Counted from the stretch's first letter, positions 16,786-24,990 are shown. The stretch is DNA of 32,397 nucleotides from UBA1479 sp964012715 (GCA_964012715.1 CAXGUG010000034.1:1-32397); one strand, 5' to 3'. Numbers and translations: made by a program. Notes: a model not told the origin generated them from the letters alone.

Positions 16786-17619
16786 ATGACACGACGCTTC
16801 CTCTCTTCTCCCGCCATTTTGTCCATTTTGTGTGTGCTGATCGGCCTTGCCGTCGCCGGCCCGGCCAAGGCCGCAACCAAGACCGTTCAAGCCCCGGAAG
16901 TCTTTCAGGACTGCCCGCAGTGCCCGGAAATGGTGGTGGTTCCCAAGGGCGTCTTCATCATGGGCAGCGACCTGCTGCCCGCCGAGCAACCCAAGCACCC
17001 GGTGTTCTTCAAAAAACCGTTCGCCCTCAGCCGGTTCGAAATCACCTTCGACGAATGGGAGGCCTGCCTGGCCGATGGCGGCTGCACCCACAACCCGCAC
17101 GACCATAATTGGGGCCGGGGCCGGCAACCGGTGGTCAACATCGACTTTTCCATGGCCGAAGGCTACGCCCGGTGGCTGTCGAAAAAGACCGGGCATACCT
17201 ATCGCCTGCCGAGCGAAGCGGAATGGGAATACGCCGCCCGCGCCGGAACCAAGACAGCTTATTGGTTCGGCGACAAGGCCGAGGACGGCGCCCTCAACTG
17301 CCGTAATTGCGTTGGGGCATGGCCCGGGCATCGCAACGCCCCGGCTGGCCAATACGCGCCCAACCCGTTCGGCCTGTACGACATGAACGGCAATGCCTAC
17401 GAATGGGTTTCCGATTGCTGGGTTCCGAGCTACCAGGATGCGCCGCGCGACGGCAGTGCGCGCACCGACGGCGATTGCGACGTGCGCGTGATCCGGGGCG
17501 GGTCCTGGTATTACTACGCACGGCAGTCGCGCGCAGCGTCACGGGCCAAGAACCCCGCCGCCGTTAAAAGCTATTGGCTGAGCTTTCGGGTCGTCCGAGA
17601 ACTGGACGACAAGAAATAG
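16786..17619 (+). CDS. secreted SUMF1/FGE-sulfatase-fold protein without the catalytic cysteines
   Basis: 277 residues. A signal peptide (residues 1-29, ending AKA) precedes a SUMF1-type domain: MVVVPKGVFIMGSD, PKHPVFFKKPFALSRFEITFDEWEACLADGG, PVVNIDFSMAEGYARWLSKKTG, YRLPSEAEWEYAARAG, GLYDMNGNAYEWVSDCW and VIRGGSWYYYARQSRAASR. True formylglycine-generating enzymes carry two active-site cysteines just after GGS; here those positions are aromatic or polar. It is therefore not a sulfatase activator by this logic, but one of the many SUMF1-fold proteins of open function, exported to the periplasm. I use ATG 16786 because the signal peptide begins there. There is no good ribosome-binding site. It ends 4 bases from convergent phaR. 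Confidence 0.88.
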   Translation: MTRRFLSSPAILSILCVLIGLAVAGPAKAATKTVQAPEVFQDCPQCPEMVVVPKGVFIMGSDLLPAEQPKHPVFFKKPFALSRFEITFDEWEACLADGGCTHNPHDHNWGRGRQPVVNIDFSMAEGYARWLSKKTGHTYRLPSEAEWEYAARAGTKTAYWFGDKAEDGALNCRNCVGAWPGHRNAPAGQYAPNPFGLYDMNGNAYEWVSDCWVPSYQDAPRDGSARTDGDCDVRVIRGGSWYYYARQSRAASRAKNPAAVKSYWLSFRVVRELDDKK

Positions 17620-17635
17620 TCGGCTACTTCTTGTC
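17608..17635. terminator. hairpin built from the last codons of two convergent genes
   Basis: Bases 17608-17619 (GACAAGAAATAG) pair with 17624-17635 at 11 of 12 positions around a TCGG loop. Both stop codons lie in the stem, one per strand, because both proteins end in Asp-Lys-Lys-stop. It can fold in either transcript and so may end or stabilise both. No T-tract follows on either side. Confidence 0.5.
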
Positions 17636-18232
17636 CCCGGACAGGGAGTCCAGCTGCTTCTGCATGGCTTCCAGCTTGGCCCGCATATCGTCGAAATCAC
17701 CACCGGCCTGCGGGGCGGGGGCGTCTTCGGTACGGGGCTGCTGGGAAGCCGTCGGCGCATTGCCTTCGGCATAGAACGGCGAGAACATCTTCATCGCGTT
17801 CTCGAACATCGCCATGTTTTGCTTCGACACTTCCTCGAACTGACCAAACGGATTGAAGCCGCCCAGGGCGTCTTCCATCGTTTTGCGCAGCGCTTCCTGA
17901 TTGGTCGCGAAGGACTGCATGGTCTGTTCCAGATAATTCGGAACCACCGCCTGCAGGCTGTCGCCATAGAAGCTGATGAGGTGGCGAAGGAAGCTGATGG
18001 GCAGCAGGTTGGTGCCCTTGCTTTCCTCTTCGACGATGATGTGCGTCAGAACCTGGCGGGTAATATCCTCGCCGGTTTTTGCATCGTTGACGACGAATTC
18101 GTCACCGTCCTTGACCATCTGGGCCAAGTAATCGAGGGTCACGTAGCTGGACGTGGCCGTGTTGTAAAGTCGCCGGTTGGCGTACTTCTTAATGATGATC
18201 GGATCACCTTCTGAGGGCTTTTTATCCGCCAT
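17624..18232 (-). CDS. phaR: polyhydroxyalkanoate synthesis repressor PhaR
   Basis: 202 residues. PhaR binds both DNA and PHA; it represses phasin and its own gene until granules titrate it away. The N-terminal DNA-binding domain (about 12-70) has the signature IIIKKYANRRLYNTATSSYVTLDYLA...VVNDAKTGEDITRQVLTHIIVEEE. The PHB accumulation repeat follows (LLPISFLRHLISFYGDSLQAVVPNYLEQTM). The C-terminal half is Met/Gln-rich with a coiled coil (DDMRAKLEAMQKQLDSL), as expected for granule contact. It diverges from the PHA-linked genes starting at 18366. Confidence 0.95.
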   Translation of the reverse strand: MADKKPSEGDPIIIKKYANRRLYNTATSSYVTLDYLAQMVKDGDEFVVNDAKTGEDITRQVLTHIIVEEESKGTNLLPISFLRHLISFYGDSLQAVVPNYLEQTMQSFATNQEALRKTMEDALGGFNPFGQFEEVSKQNMAMFENAMKMFSPFYAEGNAPTASQQPRTEDAPAPQAGGDFDDMRAKLEAMQKQLDSLSGDKK

Positions 18233-18283
18233 TGGTCTCCCCCGGAAAAATCGTTGCGTTGCGAAAAACTAGCGCGTCCGTTG

Positions 18284-18294
18284 TTGCGCCGCAA
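18284..18294. promoter_or_regulatory. palindrome in the phaR / PhaM-like divergent gap, possible PhaR site
   Basis: TTGCG-C-CGCAA is a perfect palindrome containing TGC-N3-GCA, the kind of core reported for PhaR operators. A TTGCGTTGCG repeat lies about 30 bases towards phaR (near 18253-18263). The gap (18233-18365) has no clear -10/-35 pair. Confidence 0.35.
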
Positions 18295-18365
18295 TGAAAT
18301 GTTCCCCCTCACCCGACGCGAATGATATCTTTCCCCACCGGATGGCTCAATCGAAGGACCCCGCC

Positions 18366-18836
18366 ATGGCCGACCAGCCCGACATGGATCAACTGGCCAA
18401 ACAGTATCTGGACCTGTGGCAGGATCATGCAAAATCCATAGCCGCCGATCCCCAGATCGCGCAAACCATGTCGCAAATGACGCAGATGATGACCGGTTCG
18501 GCCACAGCCTTCGCGGCCCTGGCGCAACAGGCCATGAACGCCGCGAAATCCGCTCCTCAAAGCCCATCTCAAGGTGCGCCCGGGACGACCACGGACAGCG
18601 AAAGCGATGACCAAGCGAAAGACGGACAGGGCGCCGCAACCGCCCGTGCAGCCGGTGTCGGGGCCGCGTCCCCTGCCGCTGCTGATGGCGATGGAGACCT
18701 CGACCTTGCTGGGCTCGCTCGCCGCATTGACGAGCTCGAGCAGCGGCTGGCCGCCCTTGAAGCCGGATCAAGTCCGGCCGGAACTGGCGGCACGCGCAAG
18801 CGAACTGCAAAAAGCCCTCGCAAACGTTCCAGCTGA
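18366..18836 (+). CDS. PhaM/phasin-like small protein with a basic DNA-binding-type tail
   Basis: 156 residues. The N-terminal part (MDQLAKQYLDLWQDHAKSIAADP...AFAALAQQAMNAA) is helical and Met/Gln/Ala-rich like phasins or PHA-synthase-binding proteins. A disordered Ser/Ala/Asp linker follows, then a short coiled coil (LARRIDELEQRLAALEA). The tail TRKRTAKSPRKRSS resembles histone-H1-like DNA-binding ends. That layout recalls PhaM of Ralstonia, which ties PHA granules to the nucleoid and activates the synthase; the likeness is of architecture, not proven homology. AAGGAC precedes ATG 18366. Its last 230 bases overlap the next gene in another frame, and both readings look protein-like. Confidence 0.72.
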   Translation: MADQPDMDQLAKQYLDLWQDHAKSIAADPQIAQTMSQMTQMMTGSATAFAALAQQAMNAAKSAPQSPSQGAPGTTTDSESDDQAKDGQGAATARAAGVGAASPAAADGDGDLDLAGLARRIDELEQRLAALEAGSSPAGTGGTRKRTAKSPRKRSS

Positions 18837-19893
18837 CGCCTTTTACCGGGCTGCAACGGCCGAAGCCCGCAAACGCCTGGACGCTTTCACCCAGGGCGTG
18901 CGCCTGTATCGTCTGGCCGACCGCCCCCCGCGCCCGACGGAACCGAAAACCGTTTGGCATGACGGATCGACCCGCCTGCTCGACTATGGCGATACGCCTC
19001 AAGCCATTGATTCAAATGGCCCTATTTCCATCCTTATCCCATCCCCGGCGCAACGCAGCTGGTTGTTCGACGCGGATGCGGAGCACAGCCTGCTGCGTGA
19101 TCTGGCGGCGAGGGGCCTGCGCCCCCTGGCCGTGGATTGGGGCATGCCCGAGGGGACGGAGGTCTCGCAAAACCTGTCGGACCTGATTGCCGGACGGCTG
19201 GGCCGTGCCCTGGATGCTGCTGTCGGACTGAACGGGGGGCCGGTCGCCCTGATCGGTCATGGGCACGGCGGGTTGCTCGCCTTGGGATTGGCCCATTTGC
19301 ACCCGCACGACGTCAGCGCCCTGGCGCTTCTCGCCACGCCCTGGGACTTTCATGCCGGGCGCGAAGATTTGCGCGACATGGCCGACATGCTGCCCCGGTT
19401 CGAAGACGCGGTCGTCCAAACCGGGGTGCTACCCGTGGACATGACCCGCGCCATGGTCGCCGCCCTGGCCCCCCGCGCCACGCCCGCGCGGTTTCGCCGC
19501 TATGCCGACCTGATCCCCAGTTCGCGCCAGGCCGGGCGCTTCGTGATCGCCGAGGATTGGCGCAACGACGGCGTCGCCCTTCCGGGCCCCGCGGCCTTGG
19601 AAGCGGTGCGCGATTGGTACCTGGTGAACGCGCCCGCGCGGGGCGACTGGATCGTCGGCAACGAGCCCCTGCGCCCCGCCGATGTGACCTGCCCGACCCT
19701 GGTCGTGATCGCCGATGACGACCCCGCCGCCCCTGCCGCATCGCAACAAGCCCTGGCCGATGCCCTGCCCGCCGCCGAGATTCATCACCTTGCCGGAGAT
19801 GAGGCGGATATCGTCCTGGGCGATGGGGAAAAGCCCCCTGTTTCCAAGCTTTTGGCCGATTGGCTGCGGGCCCGAAAGGCCCAGCCTGCTTGA
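18607..19893 (+). CDS. PhaC-like alpha/beta hydrolase lacking the catalytic nucleophile
   Basis: About 428 residues from ATG 18607. The N-terminal SGPRPLPLLMAMETS...AARASELQKALANVPADAFYRAA and the VWHDGSTRLLDYG stretch match polyhydroxyalkanoate synthase-related proteins, as does the fold core ILIPSPAQRSWLFD...GLRPLAVDWGMP. The synthase lipase-like box G-x-C-x-G-G reads GHGHGG (217-222), with Gly219 where the acylated Cys should be. The catalytic His region (usually GH) reads AGDEAD near 396-401. Asp370-372 remains in the loop after IAD. It should therefore not polymerise hydroxyacyl-CoA. It may be a scaffold or regulator of a synthase encoded elsewhere, or a diverged enzyme. The start is uncertain: 18574, 18607 and 18684 are all possible and none has a good ribosome-binding site. 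Confidence 0.82.
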   Translation: MTKRKTDRAPQPPVQPVSGPRPLPLLMAMETSTLLGSLAALTSSSSGWPPLKPDQVRPELAARASELQKALANVPADAFYRAATAEARKRLDAFTQGVRLYRLADRPPRPTEPKTVWHDGSTRLLDYGDTPQAIDSNGPISILIPSPAQRSWLFDADAEHSLLRDLAARGLRPLAVDWGMPEGTEVSQNLSDLIAGRLGRALDAAVGLNGGPVALIGHGHGGLLALGLAHLHPHDVSALALLATPWDFHAGREDLRDMADMLPRFEDAVVQTGVLPVDMTRAMVAALAPRATPARFRRYADLIPSSRQAGRFVIAEDWRNDGVALPGPAALEAVRDWYLVNAPARGDWIVGNEPLRPADVTCPTLVVIADDDPAAPAASQQALADALPAAEIHHLAGDEADIVLGDGEKPPVSKLLADWLRARKAQPA

Positions 19894-19923
19894 CCGACGT
19901 CAGGGTTTGCCAGGGGTTCGACC

Positions 19924-19952
19924 TTGTGTCCGAGCCTGCGGCCCCATATAAC
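19924..19952 (+). promoter_or_regulatory. sigma70-type promoter of phaAB
   Basis: TTGTGT (19924-19929) and TATAAC (19947-19952) are separated by exactly 17 bases. Transcription from near 19959 gives a leader of about 150 bases. The leader holds a small CGCGG-N10-CCGCG inverted repeat, a CCCCGCGGGG palindrome, and GAGGAG before phaA. Confidence 0.6.
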
Positions 19953-20111
19953 GAAAGTGGGAGATGAAGGCCGCTTCAGACGGCTCCGACAGGGCAGAAC
20001 ATCCGAAAGGTTTCACAATGACGCGGTGCCGCAAATCCGCGTAACAGCAACCTCCCCGCGGGGATCGACTCCGGGCCGGGCAGGTGTGTTTTTTTGAGGA
20101 GAGATTGAAGC

Positions 20112-21287
<1,176 letters not shown>

Positions 21288-21298
21288 AACTGACTACC

Positions 21299-21326
21299 GA
21301 GGGCGCCGCCGGGGGACGGCGCCCTC
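21299..21326 (+). terminator. GC-rich hairpin between phaA and phaB
   Basis: A perfect 10-bp stem GAGGGCGCCG (21299-21308) pairs with CGGCGCCCTC (21317-21326) around an 8-base loop. No T-tract follows, so it is more likely an mRNA stability or partial attenuation element within phaAB than a full terminator. Confidence 0.5.
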
Positions 21327-21363
21327 GTTCCTATCAGCGACAACAAAACCTAGGGAGGCACAT

Positions 21364-22089
21364 ATGGGACGGGTCGCATTGGTTACGGGCGGCACGCGCG
21401 GCATCGGGAAGGCCGTTAGCGTCGCGTTGAAGGAAGCCGGTTACACCGTCGTCGCCAACTACGCCGGCAACGACGAAGCCGCCGCCAAGTTCAAGGAAGA
21501 AACGGGAGTTCCCGTCTACAAATTCGATGTCGGCGACTTCGACGCCGTGACCGCCGCCGTGGCGCAGATCAAGGCCGACATCGGCCCGATCGAGGTTCTG
21601 GTCAACAACGCCGGGATTACCCGCGACGTCCCCTTGCACAAGATGAGCAAGGAGCAGTGGGATGCGGTCATCAACACCAACCTGTCGGGCCTGTTCAACC
21701 TGTCGCGCAACGTGATCGAAGACATGCGCGGGGCCGGGTTCGGCCGGATCGTCAGCATCAGCTCGATCAACGGGCAGAAGGGCCAGTTCGGCCAGACCAA
21801 CTATGCCGCGGCCAAGGCCGGGGACCTGGGCTTCACCAAGGCCCTGGCCCTGGAGACGGCGTCCAAGGGCATTACCGTCAACGCCATCGCCCCCGGCTAT
21901 ATCGGCACGGAAATGGTCATGGCGGTGCCGGAAAAGGTGCTGAACGAAGTCGTCATCCCGCAAATCCCCGTGGGCCGGCTGGGTCAGGCCGAGGAAATCG
22001 CCCGCTGCGTGGTGTTCCTGGCGTCCGACGACGCGGGCTTCATCACGGGCTCGACCATTTCCGCCAACGGCGGGCAGTACATGATCTAA
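21364..22089 (+). CDS. phaB: NADPH-dependent acetoacetyl-CoA reductase PhaB
   Basis: 241 residues. This short-chain dehydrogenase reduces acetoacetyl-CoA to (R)-3-hydroxybutyryl-CoA, the PHB monomer. The cofactor motif is TGGTRGIGKA (8-17). The VLVNNAGITRDVPLHKM strand, the active-site Ser in SISSINGQKGQFGQTNYAAAKAG with the Tyr-x3-Lys pair, and the family ending FITGSTISANGGQYMI are all present. GGGAGG lies just before the ATG. A strong terminator follows. The PhaB-type GQFGQTNY segment separates it from FabG. Confidence 0.95.
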   Translation: MGRVALVTGGTRGIGKAVSVALKEAGYTVVANYAGNDEAAAKFKEETGVPVYKFDVGDFDAVTAAVAQIKADIGPIEVLVNNAGITRDVPLHKMSKEQWDAVINTNLSGLFNLSRNVIEDMRGAGFGRIVSISSINGQKGQFGQTNYAAAKAGDLGFTKALALETASKGITVNAIAPGYIGTEMVMAVPEKVLNEVVIPQIPVGRLGQAEEIARCVVFLASDDAGFITGSTISANGGQYMI

Positions 22090-22141
22090 GGATGGGCCGA
22101 TCCCGCGGCCAAGCCGCTGGCTCAAACCGGATACATTTGTT

Positions 22142-22176
22142 AAGACGGCGCGTCATGACACGCGCCGTCTTTTCTT
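22142..22176 (+). terminator. phaB terminator whose loop contains the next start codon
   Basis: A perfect 12-bp stem pairs 22142-22153 (AAGACGGCGCGT) with 22160-22171 (ACGCGCCGTCTT) around the 6-base loop CATGAC, followed by TTTCTT. It is the strongest terminator-like element in the window. The ATG in the loop (22155) is the best start of the FG-GAP gene, so the element would also hide that start in any read-through RNA. Confidence 0.8.
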
Positions 22177-23171
22177 ATCTGCCCCTGCTGTCCATCCTGT
22201 TCGCGCCCGCCGCCGCGCAGGCCCTGGATGCGCGCGAATTCGGGGCCGAGCTTCCCGCCGCCGTCACCTGGGTCGGGCGCCTGGACGGGGCCGCTGTGAT
22301 CCGCCTGGAAGACGGCAGCCACCATACCGTCGGCCTGGACGAGCAGGGCGTCACCCTGACGCCTCGGCCTGAACCCCTGCCCCCCGCCGGATCGAACGAC
22401 ACCGCCGCCATGCCCGACGAGGTCGTCGTCCTGGGCCAACGCAACATCGCCGCCGCGTGGTATCGCAAACCGACCGAGCGCTATGGCCATGGCGTGCTGG
22501 GCGACGCGGTCGAGGCCGCTGGTCTGGCCCTGCGCCTGAAGAACGGCTACCGCGAAACCCTGAACCTGACGACCGAGGCGGTGTTCGAAGACCGCGCGCC
22601 CCGCATCGTCGATATCGACGGCGACGGGGTCGACGAGATTTTGGCGGTCAAGACCTATACCCGCGTCGGCGCGGCCCTGGCGGTGATCGAAACCTCGGAT
22701 CGGGGATTGCGTTTGGCCGCCGAGTCCGAGCCGATCGGTCAGGCCTTTCGCTGGCTCAACCCGGTCGGCGTGGCCGATTTCGACGGCGACGGGCGGAACG
22801 AGATCGCCGCCGTGATCACCCCGCACCTGGGCGGCCCCCTGAAGCTTTACGAGTGGAAGGAAGAGCGCCTGGAGCAAGATCACGAAGCCCCCGGCTTTTC
22901 CAACCACGCCATCGGATCGCGCGAACAGGGCCTGTCGGCTATCGCCGATATGGACGGCGACGGCGTGGTCGACCTGATCGTGCCCGATGCGGCGCGCCGT
23001 AATCTGCGCGTCGTCACCTTCTCGATGGGCGGGTTCCGCGAACTGGCCGAGGTCGTCAACGCCGCGCCCATCGATTTGGCGGTGCTGGCCCAGGACCTGG
23101 ACGGCGACGGACGGCCCGAGGCGATCATCGCACCCGGCGGGCGACTCAAGGTCGTGAAGTTCCTGCCATGA
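22155..23171 (+). CDS. secreted FG-GAP/VCBS repeat protein
   Basis: 338 residues. A signal peptide (1-23, MTRAVFSYLPLLSILFAPAA..AQA) precedes a domain with four regularly spaced calcium-binding loops: DIDGDGVDE (153-161), DFDGDGRNE (208-216), DMDGDGVVD (265-273) and DLDGDGRPE (314-322). These are FG-GAP/beta-propeller type repeats, so the protein is probably a periplasmic or surface half-propeller. The start is not certain: ATG 22155 fits the signal peptide but sits in a terminator loop and lacks a ribosome-binding site; an in-frame ATG at 22092 would add 21 polar residues. The stop overlaps the next gene (ATGA). Function unknown. Confidence 0.85.
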   Translation: MTRAVFSYLPLLSILFAPAAAQALDAREFGAELPAAVTWVGRLDGAAVIRLEDGSHHTVGLDEQGVTLTPRPEPLPPAGSNDTAAMPDEVVVLGQRNIAAAWYRKPTERYGHGVLGDAVEAAGLALRLKNGYRETLNLTTEAVFEDRAPRIVDIDGDGVDEILAVKTYTRVGAALAVIETSDRGLRLAAESEPIGQAFRWLNPVGVADFDGDGRNEIAAVITPHLGGPLKLYEWKEERLEQDHEAPGFSNHAIGSREQGLSAIADMDGDGVVDLIVPDAARRNLRVVTFSMGGFRELAEVVNAAPIDLAVLAQDLDGDGRPEAIIAPGGRLKVVKFLP

Positions 23172-24091
23172 CCGACAACCTGGCCCCCGACGCGCAGCGC
23201 GCAACGTTGATCGGGGCAACCGCGGTCCTGATGTGGGGCATGCTCGGCCTCCTCACCACATTGACCGGGAAGGTTCCACCGTTCCAATTGGTCGCCATGA
23301 GCTTTTCCGTCGCGACGGTGATGATCGCCCTGAAATGGCTGGCGCGCGGCGAGCGGCCCGTGACCTTTCTCCGCCAGCCGTTGGGGGCCTGGGCGCTCGG
23401 CGTCTCGGGGCTGTTCGGCTACCACTTCTTCTACTTCCTGGCGCTGCGCAATGCCCCGCCGGTCCATGCCAATCTGATCAACTATCTGTGGCCTGTCCTG
23501 ATCGTGCTGTTTTCCGCCCTGTTGCCGGGCCATCGTCTGCGCTGGTGGCATTTGGCAGGGGCCCTGGCGGGGCTGGCGGGCACGGTCGCCCTGGTCACCG
23601 ACGGCGGGGGGACAGGCGATGCGGGCTTCGTCGCGGTCAAGACGGAAGCCGCCTTCGGCTATGCCATGGCCGTGGCGGCGGCGCTGGCCTGGTCGACCTA
23701 TTCCGTCACCAACCGGCGGTTCGGCCATGTACCGACGGATACGGTCGGCGGGTTCTGCGCGGTGACCGCGATCCTGGCGGCGGGATGCCATCTGGCGTTC
23801 GAGACCACGGTCTGGCCCGCCGATATCGGCGAATGGCTGGCCGTGCTGGGCTTGGGCCTATTGCCCGTGGGCGCGGCCTTCTTCACTTGGGATTACGGAA
23901 CCAAGCACGGCGACATTCAAGTCCTGGGGGCGTTGGCCTATGCCGCGCCGCTCATTTCAACGATCCTGCTGATCGTCTTCGGTCAGGGCGAGGCGACGCC
24001 CGCCGTCGCCCTGGGCTGTGCCCTGATCGTCGGCGGCGCCGTGTTGGCATCGAAAGAAATGTTCAGGCGAAAAAGGCCCAAAAGCGCTTAA
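23168..24091 (+). CDS. EamA/DMT-family inner-membrane transporter
   Basis: 307 residues with about ten membrane helices in two EamA halves (N-terminal GATAVLMWGMLGLLTTL..., second half AFGYAMAVAAALAWSTYSVTNRR...). The ends are marked by charged cytoplasmic tails (MTDNLAPDAQRA and FRRKRPKSA). The family exports amino acids or other small metabolites. The first motif APPVHANLINYLWPVLIVLFSALL is typical of aromatic/acidic amino-acid exporter YddG-like members. Translation is coupled to the secreted FG-GAP protein by a 4-base overlap, an uncommon pairing. The substrate is unknown. It converges on the gene ending at 24105, with a CGCTTAAGCG palindrome (24085-24094) across its stop. Confidence 0.92.
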   Translation: MTDNLAPDAQRATLIGATAVLMWGMLGLLTTLTGKVPPFQLVAMSFSVATVMIALKWLARGERPVTFLRQPLGAWALGVSGLFGYHFFYFLALRNAPPVHANLINYLWPVLIVLFSALLPGHRLRWWHLAGALAGLAGTVALVTDGGGTGDAGFVAVKTEAAFGYAMAVAAALAWSTYSVTNRRFGHVPTDTVGGFCAVTAILAAGCHLAFETTVWPADIGEWLAVLGLGLLPVGAAFFTWDYGTKHGDIQVLGALAYAAPLISTILLIVFGQGEATPAVALGCALIVGGAVLASKEMFRRKRPKSA

Positions 24092-24104
24092 GCGAAATTC
24101 CGGC

Positions 24105-24884
24105 CTACTTGTTGACCCGACGATCTCGACCGCGGCGGCGTTCCATCTGCATCGGATCGTTGGAGATGCGCTTGCGCCGGTCGGACCGGCTATCGACCCA
24201 ATCGGGGTCGCCCCGGCGGCGCGGACGCGGTGCATCGGAATCGATGGTTTCACCCTTTTTGGCGGCCACGAGTTCCGCGGCCTTCTTCGCTTTTTCCACC
24301 GACAGCTTCAGCCAGATCGGCTCTTCCGGGGCTTTCCCCAGACGCACGCCCGAACCGCCGCTTTCGACCTGGGCCTTGGCTTTTTCGGGATCGAACTCGC
24401 CGTCGTCGCCGGTCAGATCGGCAACCTCGGCCGCGACCAGAAGGTGCGGCACGTCGATGGTCTTGAAACGCTCGCCGATGGTTTGCAGGCCGATGCCGTT
24501 GATGACCTGGGCCGCTTTGACGAAGCCGGCTTCGCGCGTCAGAGACACGAAGCTCATCACGAAGTAATCACCCCGAATACGCCCACGGCCCTCGCCCGCC
24601 GGAACTTGGCGTTCGAAAATATGATCGCAGGCATCGGGCAGGCGTTTGGCCAACATGCTGTCGCGCCCACCGATGATGCGGTAGAGCGGCGCCAGGTCCA
24701 TCAGATAAACGCAGGCGCCCGCGTTATCCCAATCGTCCATGATCATCCGCGAGCCTTCCAGGTTTTCGACTTCCTGGGCTTCGATCGCGGCTAGTTCTTC
24801 CGCCAGGCGGCGGTCGATATCTTCCACCGACTCTTCGTCATCGTCGTCGTTGAAGAGTCTGGAGAAAAACGATTTGCGGGCCAT
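24105..24884 (-). CDS. uncharacterised protein with acidic start and arginine-rich end
   Basis: 259 residues, not recognised with certainty. The start is ATG 24884 (MARKSFFSRLFNDDDDEE), with GGAAC upstream; an in-frame TTG at 24905 is less likely. Residues 1-45 are strongly acidic and helical. A central folded domain (about 50-160: GACVYLMDLAPLYRIIGG...RIRGDYFVMSFVSL...VKAAQVINGIGLQTIGERF) faintly recalls a degenerate GGDEF-type fold (RGDYFV where GGDEF would be), but this is only a resemblance. A Lys/Ala-rich helix follows, then an Arg/Asp-rich disordered tail (PRPRRRGDPDW..., MERRRGRDRR) that could bind nucleic acid or acidic partners. It stands as its own unit, 107 bases from the MarR gene upstream. 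Confidence 0.78.
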   Translation of the reverse strand: MARKSFFSRLFNDDDDEESVEDIDRRLAEELAAIEAQEVENLEGSRMIMDDWDNAGACVYLMDLAPLYRIIGGRDSMLAKRLPDACDHIFERQVPAGEGRGRIRGDYFVMSFVSLTREAGFVKAAQVINGIGLQTIGERFKTIDVPHLLVAAEVADLTGDDGEFDPEKAKAQVESGGSGVRLGKAPEEPIWLKLSVEKAKKAAELVAAKKGETIDSDAPRPRRRGDPDWVDSRSDRRKRISNDPMQMERRRGRDRRVNK

Positions 24885-24990
24885 TTCTTGTTCCGTCTTC
24901 GTCAATGGGCGGCAGGGTTCTCAGCCGACCAATCATGGTATTTGTGCCTATTAAGCCGATGCTTTGATCGGAATCCAATCGAAATCAGAC

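Noticed and set aside
19964..20044. 26-codon reading frame in the phaAB leader
   Set aside because: Ribosome-binding site is too close to the ATG and the peptide has no recognisable regulatory codon run; kept only as a note on the leader.
24964..24977. Third FNR-like box TTGAT-CGGA-ATCCA upstream of the gene starting at 24884
   Set aside because: Only the first half matches fully and no -10 element lies at the expected distance; likely chance.
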